Below the pieces are notes generated by a model that was not told the DNA's origin, did no database searches, and was given only the letters and a program-made list of their open reading frames with translations. This document shows, in pieces, positions 20,601 through 26,627 of a DNA stretch of 64,000 bases. Location: NCBI RefSeq assembly GCF_010548375.1, contig NZ_JAAGLY010000002.1, positions 496,001 through 560,000 of the forward strand, in the 5' to 3' direction. This DNA comes from Streptomyces sp. SID13726 (GTDB taxonomy: Bacteria > Actinomycetota > Actinomycetes > Streptomycetales > Streptomycetaceae). Position numbers and translations under genes: made by a program. Each line of letters starts with the position of its first letter. The first letter of the stretch is position 1.

Positions 20601-20911
20601 ACGATGACACCGCCGCCACCGCCGACCACCCGGATGTGCTCCGCCCCCTGCTTGCGGAGCGAGGCAACCAGGTACTCGAAGTACTCCACGTGCCCGCCCT
20701 GGTAGGACGAGACCGCCACGCCGTGCGCGTCCTCTTCGAGAGCCGCGTCCACGACCTCCCGCACCGAGCGGTTGTGACCGAGGTGGATCACCTCGGCGCC
20801 CTGGGACTGGAAGATCCTGCGCATGATGTTGATCGAGGCGTCGTGCCCGTCGAAGAGTGCCGAGGCGGTGACCAGGCGGACGGGATGGACGGGGCGGTGC
20901 AGATCGCTCAT
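17681..20911 (-). CDS. icmF: Fused isobutyryl-CoA mutase IcmF (B12 domain, G-protein chaperone, mutase)
   Basis: 1076 aa. The ATG of MSDLHRPV is chosen because GGAAGG lies 7-8 bases upstream; an ATG 7 codons earlier is the alternative. Residues 10-140 are the adenosylcobalamin-binding domain, with D21-G-H23 (DGHDAS) supplying the lower axial His. Residues about 190-400 are a MeaB-like GTPase with P-loop GTGGSGKSS near 198-206. The rest is the mutase barrel. IcmF-type substrate residues are visible: [22 protein letters not shown] and the Gln of [11 protein letters not shown], where methylmalonyl-CoA mutase has Arg. It interconverts isobutyryl-CoA and butyryl-CoA, and some members also convert isovaleryl-/pivaloyl-CoA, with a built-in chaperone for cofactor loading. 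The length is normal for the family. A perfect 18-bp palindrome lies upstream. Confidence 0.97.
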   Translation of the reverse strand: [1076 protein letters not shown]

Positions 20912-20955
20912 GGCGAGGCCTTCCGAGAACATGTCGGCAGCGCGGGCTGAGAAAA

Positions 20956-20973
20956 TACTAGGACGTCCTAGTA
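20956..20973. promoter_or_regulatory. Perfect 18-bp palindrome upstream of icmF
   Basis: TACTAGGACGTCCTAGTA is perfectly self-complementary and starts 45 bases upstream of the icmF start. The position and symmetry suit an operator for a dimeric TetR- or GntR-like repressor. No regulator gene is adjacent, so it would act in trans. Confidence 0.65.
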
Positions 20974-21021
20974 AATACCCGAAGGGCGGTCCGAGGCGAC
21001 ATCCGGAGGCCGGATACTCCT

Positions 21022-21053
21022 TCTTTGGTACAGAAGGTCTTTGGTACAGAAGG
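21022..21053 (+). repeat. 16-bp perfect tandem direct repeat
   Basis: TCTTTGGTACAGAAGG occurs twice in succession upstream of icmF. No coding potential is seen around it. It could be a slippage duplication or a paired regulator half-site. Confidence 0.6.
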
Positions 21054-21134
21054 TGCAGATTCGGCGCATCGCCGAGGGCGGTCAGGGCTCGGACTCCGCC
21101 CCCGGCTCGACTTCAGCGCTACGGGAACGCAACT

Positions 21135-21407
21135 TCAGTCCCGCGGGACCGGCGGCGGCAACGGAGTGGGCGAGGGAACCCTGACCGGGCGGGAAACGGG
21201 GCTTCCCGGGCCGCAGCGCGACGAGGTCGGGACGACCGTGGAGCGGACCTCCACCTCGTCGCCGTAGACCTGGCGCCACTCCGAGGCCGGAGCCCGGACC
21301 GTGGTCGCGCTGACGTGGTCGACGGTACCGATGAGCACCAGGCCGCCGATGAGAACGGGGGCGAGCAGCATGCCGAGCAGGCGTGCGGCACTGTGGATCT
21401 GTATCAA
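21135..21407 (-). CDS. Small hypothetical protein with one hydrophobic segment
   Basis: 90 aa reading frame with a TTG start. Residues 8-30 (ARLLGMLLAPVLIGGLVLIG) form one membrane or signal-anchor helix, followed by a polar Pro-rich tail. Nearly every codon ends in G or C, which argues for real coding despite the poor start. No family was recognised. The next gene on the same strand is icmF, over 200 bases downstream. The start is uncertain, and the frame may be the remnant of a longer membrane protein. Confidence 0.4.
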   Translation of the reverse strand: MIQIHSAARLLGMLLAPVLIGGLVLIGTVDHVSATTVRAPASEWRQVYGDEVEVRSTVVPTSSRCGPGSPVSRPVRVPSPTPLPPPVPRD

Positions 21408-21559
21408 TTCGTGGTCCAGGGTGGTCTGTCCGGCATGAGCGCTGCCCCCATGGACCCACCGTCACAGGTGTCGCGGCGGTAAAGAAGCTTGAGACTTAAA
21501 GTTACTCCAGTCCTGTACAGATGCTTCACGAACGCTCACCGTCCGCCACCCGCGCGGGG

Positions 21560-22186
21560 TCAGTCGGAGATGACGGCGGTGCGGTGGATCCACTCGTTAC
21601 CGTGCGCCGCGCGATGCATGAAGTGGGCGACGTCGGCCCGGCTGATGGTCGGATTGCCCTTCATCGGCAGCCGGTCCCCGGCCTGGTAGGCGCCCTGCGC
21701 GGGGCCGTGGGTCAGGCGGGTGGGGTAGACGAGGGTCCAGTCGAGGCCGCTGGCGCGGATCGCGTCGTCCGCGAGCGCCTTGTTGGCGTAGACCGAGCGC
21801 AGCAGGGAGCGGTAGATCAGCTTCTGCGGGACGCTCGACCAGCCGAGCGTATGGCCGACGCCGAAGGACGACAGCCACACCAGGCGGGACACGCCCGTTT
21901 CGGCGGCTGCGGCGAGGACAGCAGCGGAGGACTGCGTGAAGAAGTCGTCGGCGACCACGGAGTTGCCCCGGCCGAGGGCGGCGACCACGGCGTCCTGCCC
22001 GGCCATGGCACCGGCGACGTCCCGCAAGGAGGTGGCGTCACCGGTGGCCACGGTGACTCGATCGGCCAGGTCACCGAGGGCGGAGGGGTTGCGGACGAAG
22101 GCGGTGACCGCGTCACCGGCCGCGAGGGCCAGGTCGACGACGTGGCGGCCGGTCGGGCCGGTGGCGCCGAGAACGAGCAGCTTCAT
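21560..22186 (-). CDS. NAD(P)-binding reductase, atypical SDR (NmrA/YwnB-like)
   Basis: 208 aa single-domain Rossmann protein. The cofactor loop GATGPTG is at residues 7-13 (LVLGATGPTGRHVV). The fold continues with VTVATGDATSLRDV and RLVWLSSFGVG; there is no classical YxxxK pair, as in atypical SDR/NmrA proteins. Members act as quinone or flavin reductases or as redox sensors. Two perfect CGGACAGCTGTCCG palindromes lie 31 and 61 bases upstream of the start. The TetR gene immediately upstream carries a related site, so this reductase is probably de-repressed by a reactive small molecule. Confidence 0.9.
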   Translation of the reverse strand: MKLLVLGATGPTGRHVVDLALAAGDAVTAFVRNPSALGDLADRVTVATGDATSLRDVAGAMAGQDAVVAALGRGNSVVADDFFTQSSAAVLAAAAETGVSRLVWLSSFGVGHTLGWSSVPQKLIYRSLLRSVYANKALADDAIRASGLDWTLVYPTRLTHGPAQGAYQAGDRLPMKGNPTISRADVAHFMHRAAHGNEWIHRTAVISD

Positions 22187-22216
22187 GGCGGGGATCTCCT
22201 TGGCGGGAACAGGAAG

Positions 22217-22230
22217 CGGACAGCTGTCCG
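22217..22230. promoter_or_regulatory. TetR-type palindrome, site 1
   Basis: CGGACAGCTGTCCG is a perfect palindrome 31 bases upstream of the NAD-binding reductase start. An identical copy lies 30 bp away. Confidence 0.75.
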
Positions 22231-22246
22231 ATACCAGGAACGGTAC

Positions 22247-22260
22247 CGGACAGCTGTCCG
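22247..22260. promoter_or_regulatory. TetR-type palindrome, site 2
   Basis: Identical to site 1. The 30-bp spacing is close to three helical turns, so two repressor dimers would sit on the same face of the DNA. Confidence 0.75.
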
Positions 22261-22302
22261 CTTATCAATCGGGTAGCTCTTGCCCGCCAGGCAGAGCCGC
22301 CC

Positions 22303-22884
22303 TCACCCCCGCCCCGGCGCCCCCGCGCGCAGGCCGTCCATGACGATGTCCAGCAGCCGGGTGGTCCGGGTCTGCCACTCCCCGTGGGCGTCGATCTGCC
22401 AGATGCCGGCGATCGCCAGGATGAAGTCGTCGGAGGTGACGTCGGGGCGGATGGTGCCGGCCTCGCGGTTGGCCGCCAGCAGGACCTCGATGGCGTCGAC
22501 CACCAGCGCATAGCCGGGCTGCGCCGGCGCGTCCGACGTGCCGATGGCCTGGCGCATCGCGTCGGCGAGGCCGGCCTTGGCGATGGCGAAGCGGGCGAGC
22601 CGGTCCATCCACTCGCGCAGGGCCCGGTCCGGCTCCCGGGTCTTGAGCAGCTCGGCCGCGCTGTCGGTGAGCAACTGCACCTCGTGCCGGTGCACCTCTA
22701 GGACGAGCGCGTCACGGTTCGGGAAGTTCCGGTAGAACGTGCCCTGCCCCACCCCGGCCTTCTTGGCGATCACACTGAGCGGGACGTCCGCCGCACGCGA
22801 CAGCTCCGCCAGCGCCACCTCCAGGATGCGCTCCCGGTTGCGCTGCGCGTCCGAGCGCTGCGGCCCCTCACTCCTCGACTCCAC
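22303..22884 (-). CDS. TetR-family repressor
   Basis: 193 aa from GTG, with a strong GAGGAGG but short spacing. The helix-turn-helix is RNRERILEVALAELSRAADVPLSVIAKKAGVGQGTFYRNFPNRDAL. The C-terminal domain (LREWMDRLARFAIAKAGLADAMRQAI) resembles the common SbtR-like TetR_C group. It lies just upstream of the NAD-binding reductase gene, whose promoter carries two perfect palindromes, and a third, diverged copy lies upstream of its own start. It is therefore likely a local autorepressor controlling the reductase. Confidence 0.92.
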   Translation of the reverse strand: MESRSEGPQRSDAQRNRERILEVALAELSRAADVPLSVIAKKAGVGQGTFYRNFPNRDALVLEVHRHEVQLLTDSAAELLKTREPDRALREWMDRLARFAIAKAGLADAMRQAIGTSDAPAQPGYALVVDAIEVLLAANREAGTIRPDVTSDDFILAIAGIWQIDAHGEWQTRTTRLLDIVMDGLRAGAPGRG

Positions 22885-22950
22885 TCACCCTCCTCGCGAG
22901 CATCGAAGCCCCTTGGCGCCCGGCTCGACGTCCGGCGCGTCCGCAGGTAC

Positions 22951-22964
22951 CGGACTCCTGTCCG
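22951..22964. promoter_or_regulatory. TetR-type palindrome, diverged site 3
   Basis: CGGACTCCTGTCCG differs from sites 1 and 2 at two central bases only and lies about 67 bases upstream of the TetR start. It is the probable autoregulatory site. Confidence 0.6.
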
Positions 22965-23106
22965 GTTGAACCCACCCTATCGGCCACCCACCGCCACCAC
23001 TCCCAGTCGAGGAACGGCGAACCGCCAGCTCCCGACTCACAGGACCGCCCCATGGACACCGCCTCAGGCCCCGGTCTATCGTCCAGACTGTTGCGTGAAA
23101 GTCACT

Positions 23107-23119
23107 TTTACTGAGTGAA
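23107..23119. promoter_or_regulatory. IclR-type operator upstream of the SDR gene
   Basis: TTTACTGAGTGAA is a 13-bp dyad (TTYACT-S-AGTRAA) ending 15 bases before the dehydrogenase start. The same motif is found twice upstream of the fumarylacetoacetate-hydrolase operon. Confidence 0.65.
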
Positions 23120-23134
23120 GTCGAGGGCGCTTTC

Positions 23135-23890
23135 ATGAATTGGTTGGGGCTGGAGGGCCACAGGGCGCTCGTCATGGGGGCCGGTGGACTGGGCGCGGCC
23201 TGTGTCCGGGGGCTGGTGGATGCCGGGGCGCGGGTGGCCGTGGTCGATGTGGACGAGGCGAGGCTCAAGGCGCTGGGGGACGATGATGCGCTCGCGAAAG
23301 CCGGCGTACGGATCTTCCCGGCCGATGTCACGACCTCCGAGGCCTGCGAGCGGGCCGTCACCGCGGCCGCCGGCGAGCTGGGTGGACTCGACGTGCTCGT
23401 CCACGCCGTCGGCACGAACGACCGCCGCCCGGTGCTGGACACCCCGGACGAGGTGTGGGAGCGGATCATCACGCTGAACCTGTCGAGCGCGTTCTACGCC
23501 GGGCGGGCCGCCGGTCGCCTCATGCGCGAGAACGGCCGGGGCAGCATGGTGTTCTTCTCCTCCGTCTCCTCCCGCCTCGCCCACCGGCATCACGCCCCGT
23601 ACGCGGCGAGCAAGGGCGGCCTGGACCAGCTGGTGCGGGTGATGGCCCGGGAGTGGGCGGCGGACGGAGTGACCGTCAACGCGGTCGCCCCGGGTTACAC
23701 GGAGACCGAGTTGACCAGGGAGTACCTGGACCGGCCGGGGATGCGGGAGGAGATGGCCGGGCTGGTCCCGGCCGGACGCCTGGGCACGCCGGAGGACGTG
23801 GTCGGCGCGGTGCTGTATCTGGCCTCACGGCGGGCGTCGTTCGTCACCGGGCAGGTGCTGTATGTGGATGGCGGCCGGACGCTTGTCTGA
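23135..23890 (+). CDS. Short-chain dehydrogenase/reductase
   Basis: 251 aa classical SDR. The cofactor loop is GAGGLGAA near residue 16, without the usual leading Thr. AVVDVDEARL has an acidic residue that suggests NAD. The catalytic triad is Ser in FFSSVSSRLAH with Y-AAS-K (APYAASKGG). The C-terminal SDR signature PAGRLGTPEDVVGAVLYLAS...TGQVLYVDGG is intact. It likely oxidises a hydroxy-acid or sugar-acid intermediate of the IclR-controlled pathway, given the operator just upstream that is shared with the hydrolase operon. It lies rightward, facing the IclR gene across a tandem-repeat spacer. The substrate is unknown. Confidence 0.93.
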   Translation: MNWLGLEGHRALVMGAGGLGAACVRGLVDAGARVAVVDVDEARLKALGDDDALAKAGVRIFPADVTTSEACERAVTAAAGELGGLDVLVHAVGTNDRRPVLDTPDEVWERIITLNLSSAFYAGRAAGRLMRENGRGSMVFFSSVSSRLAHRHHAPYAASKGGLDQLVRVMAREWAADGVTVNAVAPGYTETELTREYLDRPGMREEMAGLVPAGRLGTPEDVVGAVLYLASRRASFVTGQVLYVDGGRTLV

Positions 23891-23923
23891 GCGGGCGGGG
23901 CTGGGGATCGCCGGTGCGGGGCG

Positions 23924-24079
23924 GGTGGGTTCGGTGTGTGTCGGTGCCGATCAGCCAGGACTGGCGGGTTCGGTACGTGACGGTGCCGACCAGTCAGCGC
24001 CGGCGGGTTCGGTACGACTTGGTGCCGACCAGCCGTCACCGGCAAGTTCGGCACGTCCCAGCACCGACCAGTCAGGGCC
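23924..24079 (+). repeat. Four tandem copies of a 39-bp unit
   Basis: Units start at 23924, 23963, 24002 and 24041 and are contiguous. Copies 2 and 3 are the most alike, and copies 1 and 4 have diverged. Each contains GGTTCGGT and the core GGTGCCGACCAG. The array fills the gap between the convergent SDR and IclR genes. The unit is a multiple of 3 and stays open in the rightward frame as a 13-residue repeat, but no start or ribosome site supports a gene. Confidence 0.8.
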
Positions 24080-24140
24080 GATGCCCCTGAGCGCGATCAG
24101 CCCTGCCCATCAGGTGACCTACGACGCCGACCCTCCCCGC

Positions 24141-24977
24141 TCACTTCCCGCCCAGCAACCGCGTGATCTCCCCGCAAGCCTCCATCAGCGGTGGACGCAG
24201 TTCGTCGACCAGACGGGTCACCGGGAACTCCATCGCAGGTACGGCCACGTTGACGGCGGCCACCACCGTCCCGGACGCGTCGCTGACAGGCGCGGCCACC
24301 GAGCGCAGCCCATAGGCCAGTTCCTCGTCCTGAAGTGCCCAGCCCTGCTTGCGGATCCCGTCGAGGGTCATCTCCAACTGGGCGAGCGAGCGAATGGCGT
24401 TGGGCCCGGTCGCCCCGGCGAACGAGTCCTCTCCGAGGCGCTGCTCAAGCTCGGTGTCGGACAGGCTGCTCAGCAGTACCTTGCCGATCGAGGTGGAGAC
24501 CGCCGGGAGTCGGGAGCCGACCTGGATGTTGGCGGTCACCAGGTCGTTGTTGCGCAGCCGGATCAGGTACAGGACACGGTCGTCGGAGAGGGTGCCGAGG
24601 TTGACCGTCTGACCGGTCGCCGCGGCGAGCCGGCGCAGCGGGCCGTCCGCGAGTTCGACCAGGTCCATCCCGCGCAGCGCCGAGAAGCCGAGGGTGAGGA
24701 CCTTGGGGGCGGGTCGGTAGGCGCCGTCGGGCAGTTGCTCCAGAAACCCCTCGGTGACGAGTGTGGCGGCCATCCGGAAGGCGGTCGGCAGCGGGACGCC
24801 GGTCTCGGCGGCCATGTCGGTGAGCTTCATCGCCGGGCGCTGCTCGGAGAACAGCCCGAGCAGTCGCAGCCCCTTGGCCAGGGCCTCGACGTGGTAACTG
24901 CGCTTCGCCGCGGGGCCCTCGGAGGACGGAGCGGTCGGTTCGTCACGCGGCGGCACGGGGTGGCTCGCTTTCTGCAC
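24141..24977 (-). CDS. IclR-family transcriptional regulator
   Basis: 278 aa. A winged helix-turn-helix (residues about 28-85: HVEALAKGLRLLGLFSEQRPAMKLTDMAAETGVPLPTAFRMAATL) is followed by an IclR effector domain (VNLGTLSDDRVLYLIRL, VSTSIGKVLLSSL, GLRSVAAPVSDASGTVVAAVNV). It is central to the catabolic genes on either side. A 13-bp dyad repeated upstream of the SDR gene and of the FAH operon is the probable target, and a degenerate copy (25001-25013) lies between it and the CMD-like gene. A role as repressor relieved by the pathway substrate is inferred. Confidence 0.93.
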   Translation of the reverse strand: MQKASHPVPPRDEPTAPSSEGPAAKRSYHVEALAKGLRLLGLFSEQRPAMKLTDMAAETGVPLPTAFRMAATLVTEGFLEQLPDGAYRPAPKVLTLGFSALRGMDLVELADGPLRRLAAATGQTVNLGTLSDDRVLYLIRLRNNDLVTANIQVGSRLPAVSTSIGKVLLSSLSDTELEQRLGEDSFAGATGPNAIRSLAQLEMTLDGIRKQGWALQDEELAYGLRSVAAPVSDASGTVVAAVNVAVPAMEFPVTRLVDELRPPLMEACGEITRLLGGK

Positions 24978-25105
24978 GGTCGTACGTCTGACGCGGGACT
25001 TTCATTGTACGGAAGCCGGTATCACCGGACGGATCACCGAAGCGCACGAGATGCGCGGGAAGCGCGGGAAGCGCGGGAAGCAACCAGGAAGGACGAGCAG
25101 TACGC

Positions 25106-25672
25106 ATGGAATCGCGACTCGCCGCTATCCCGCCCGAAGACCTGGACGGGGAACAGCGGAAGGTCTACCAAGCCATCACCGGCGGCCCGCGCGCGGCCGG
25201 TCCGCGGGCCTTCTCCTTGACCGACGAAGACGGCCGGTTGCGCGGACCGTTCAACGCCATGCTGCTCAGCCCGCCGGTCGGGCACGCGCTCCAGGAGCTG
25301 GGTGCAGCCGTGCGCTACGGCTCCGTCCTGGGCGAGCGGGCAAGGGAGTTGGCGATCCTCGCCGTGGCCGCGCACTGGAACAGCGCCTTCGAGCGGGAGG
25401 CACACGAAGCCGTGGGCCGGGCCGCCGGACTGACCGAACCGGAGATGGCAGCTCTGCGCATCGGAGCGGTGCCGGAACTCCCCGACCCCGTCGAGAAGGC
25501 GGTCCTACGAGCCACGCGCGCACTGTTACGGCACGCAACCCTCACCGACGAGGAGTACGCCGACGCGGTGGCCGCAATGGGAGAGCGCGCCCTGTTCGAG
25601 CTGACGACACTGGTGGGCTACTACGCCACCCTCGCCCTTCAGCTGCGCGTTTTCACAGGTGAGGAGCCTTGA
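25106..25672 (+). CDS. Carboxymuconolactone decarboxylase (CMD)-family protein
   Basis: 188 aa alpha-helical protein of the CMD/AhpD-like fold. The typical core is present: GPFNAMLLSPPVGHALQELGAAVRYGSVLGERARELAILAVAAHWNSAFEREAHEAVGRAAGL. There is no CxxC, so it is not an AhpD-type peroxidase; the conserved E (RARELAIL) and H (FEREAHE) remain. GGAAGGACGAG lies about 9 bases upstream of the ATG. It is probably co-expressed with the FAH genes 80 bases downstream. Family members catalyse decarboxylation or hydration of lactones in aromatic catabolism, but the real reaction here is unknown. Confidence 0.88.
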   Translation: MESRLAAIPPEDLDGEQRKVYQAITGGPRAAGPRAFSLTDEDGRLRGPFNAMLLSPPVGHALQELGAAVRYGSVLGERARELAILAVAAHWNSAFEREAHEAVGRAAGLTEPEMAALRIGAVPELPDPVEKAVLRATRALLRHATLTDEEYADAVAAMGERALFELTTLVGYYATLALQLRVFTGEEP

Positions 25673-25706
25673 CGGGGTATGACGCCCCATCAATACTCAA
25701 GTCACC

Positions 25707-25719
25707 TTCACTCAGTGAA
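25707..25719. promoter_or_regulatory. IclR-type operator 1 of the FAH operon
   Basis: TTCACTCAGTGAA is a perfect 13-bp palindrome upstream of the first hydrolase gene. It matches the site at 23107 in reverse orientation. Confidence 0.7.
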
Positions 25720-25726
25720 TCAGACT

Positions 25727-25739
25727 TTCATTCAGCGAA
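25727..25739. promoter_or_regulatory. IclR-type operator 2 of the FAH operon
   Basis: TTCATTCAGCGAA has the same form as operator 1 with two changed bases. The centre-to-centre spacing of 20 bp places the two sites on one DNA face. It ends 15 bases before the hydrolase start, so binding would block initiation. Confidence 0.65.
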
Positions 25740-25754
25740 AGAGGGCGATACCCC

Positions 25755-26627
25755 GTGAAGCTGATCACCTTCGACGACGGACGGGTGGGCAGGCTGGAAC
25801 CGGAGGAACGGCTGGTGCTGCCACTGGAAGTGGAGAGCACCCGGGCCTACTTCGAGCAGGAGGGCAGGGTCAGGGAGTCCGGTGAGCGGCTCCGGCTCGA
25901 CGAGGTACGGCTGCGCGCTCCGATCACGCCGAAGAAGTTCTTCCACACCTCCGGCAACTTCCGTGAGCACGAGGACGAGTCGAAGAACGTCGACTGGTCG
26001 CACCCCATGCACAAGGGCATCGTCTTCTTCCAGAACGTCGACGCGATCGTCGGCCCCGACGAACCGGTGATCTACCCCGAGCACCTCACCAGCGAGTTGG
26101 ACTACGAGCTGGAGATCGCCGTCGTCATCGGCAAGTCCGGCAAGTTCTTCGGCGTGGACGACGCCCCCGACCACATCGCCGGATACGTGGTCTTCAACGA
26201 CATCACCGCCCGGGACATCCAGCGCCGCGAGATGGAGTCGGGCGTCTTCTCCTTCTGCAAGGCCATCGACACGTTCTGCCCGGTCGGGCCGTACATCGTG
26301 ACGGCCGACGAGATACCGGACCCGCAGAACCTCGACATGGAGCTGCGGGTCAACGGCGTGGTCCGGCAGAAGTCGAACACCAACCGCATGTCGGTCTCGA
26401 TCCCGCACCTGGTCGCCTACCACTCCCCCCAGGGCTACAGCGCCGGCGACCTCGTCACCACCGGCACCGTCCAGGGCGTGGCCGGGTTCAGCGGCGACCC
26501 GGACATGTATCTCAAGCCCGGTGACGTGGTGGAGGCCGAGGTCGAGCGCCTCGGCGTCCTGCGCAGCCCGATCGTCAGCTGGCAGGAGGGGTACGGCACA
26601 CCCGTACCGAAGAGGGTCGAGTGGTGA
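25755..26627 (+). CDS. Fumarylacetoacetate hydrolase-family protein, copy 1
   Basis: 290 aa. The FAH fold metal ligands are visible: SELDYELEIAVVIGKSG (E/E pair) and FNDITARDIQRRE (D), with a catalytic-loop His in FFHTSGNF. The last part (GDLVTTGTVQGVAGF...LKPGDVVEAEVERLGVL) is the usual C-terminal FAH signature. Enzymes of this family cleave C-C bonds of 2,4-dioxo acids or hydrate/decarboxylate 2-oxo-pent-4-enoates, and include 2,4-diketo-3-deoxy-sugar-acid hydrolases. The stop overlaps the next gene, a paralogue. Two IclR-type dyads precede it. The substrate is not readable. Confidence 0.92.
   Translation: MKLITFDDGRVGRLEPEERLVLPLEVESTRAYFEQEGRVRESGERLRLDEVRLRAPITPKKFFHTSGNFREHEDESKNVDWSHPMHKGIVFFQNVDAIVGPDEPVIYPEHLTSELDYELEIAVVIGKSGKFFGVDDAPDHIAGYVVFNDITARDIQRREMESGVFSFCKAIDTFCPVGPYIVTADEIPDPQNLDMELRVNGVVRQKSNTNRMSVSIPHLVAYHSPQGYSAGDLVTTGTVQGVAGFSGDPDMYLKPGDVVEAEVERLGVLRSPIVSWQEGYGTPVPKRVEW

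Noticed and set aside
19235..20950. A 571-aa frame opposite icmF
   Set aside because: No motif, and it lies antisense to the complete IcmF protein.
20912..21560. tRNA or structured RNA in the gap upstream of icmF
   Set aside because: No cloverleaf or long conserved-looking stem was found, only the palindrome, the direct repeat and one weak reading frame.
23924..24079. CRISPR array
   Set aside because: The 39-bp units are contiguous with no spacers between them, and no cas genes are nearby.
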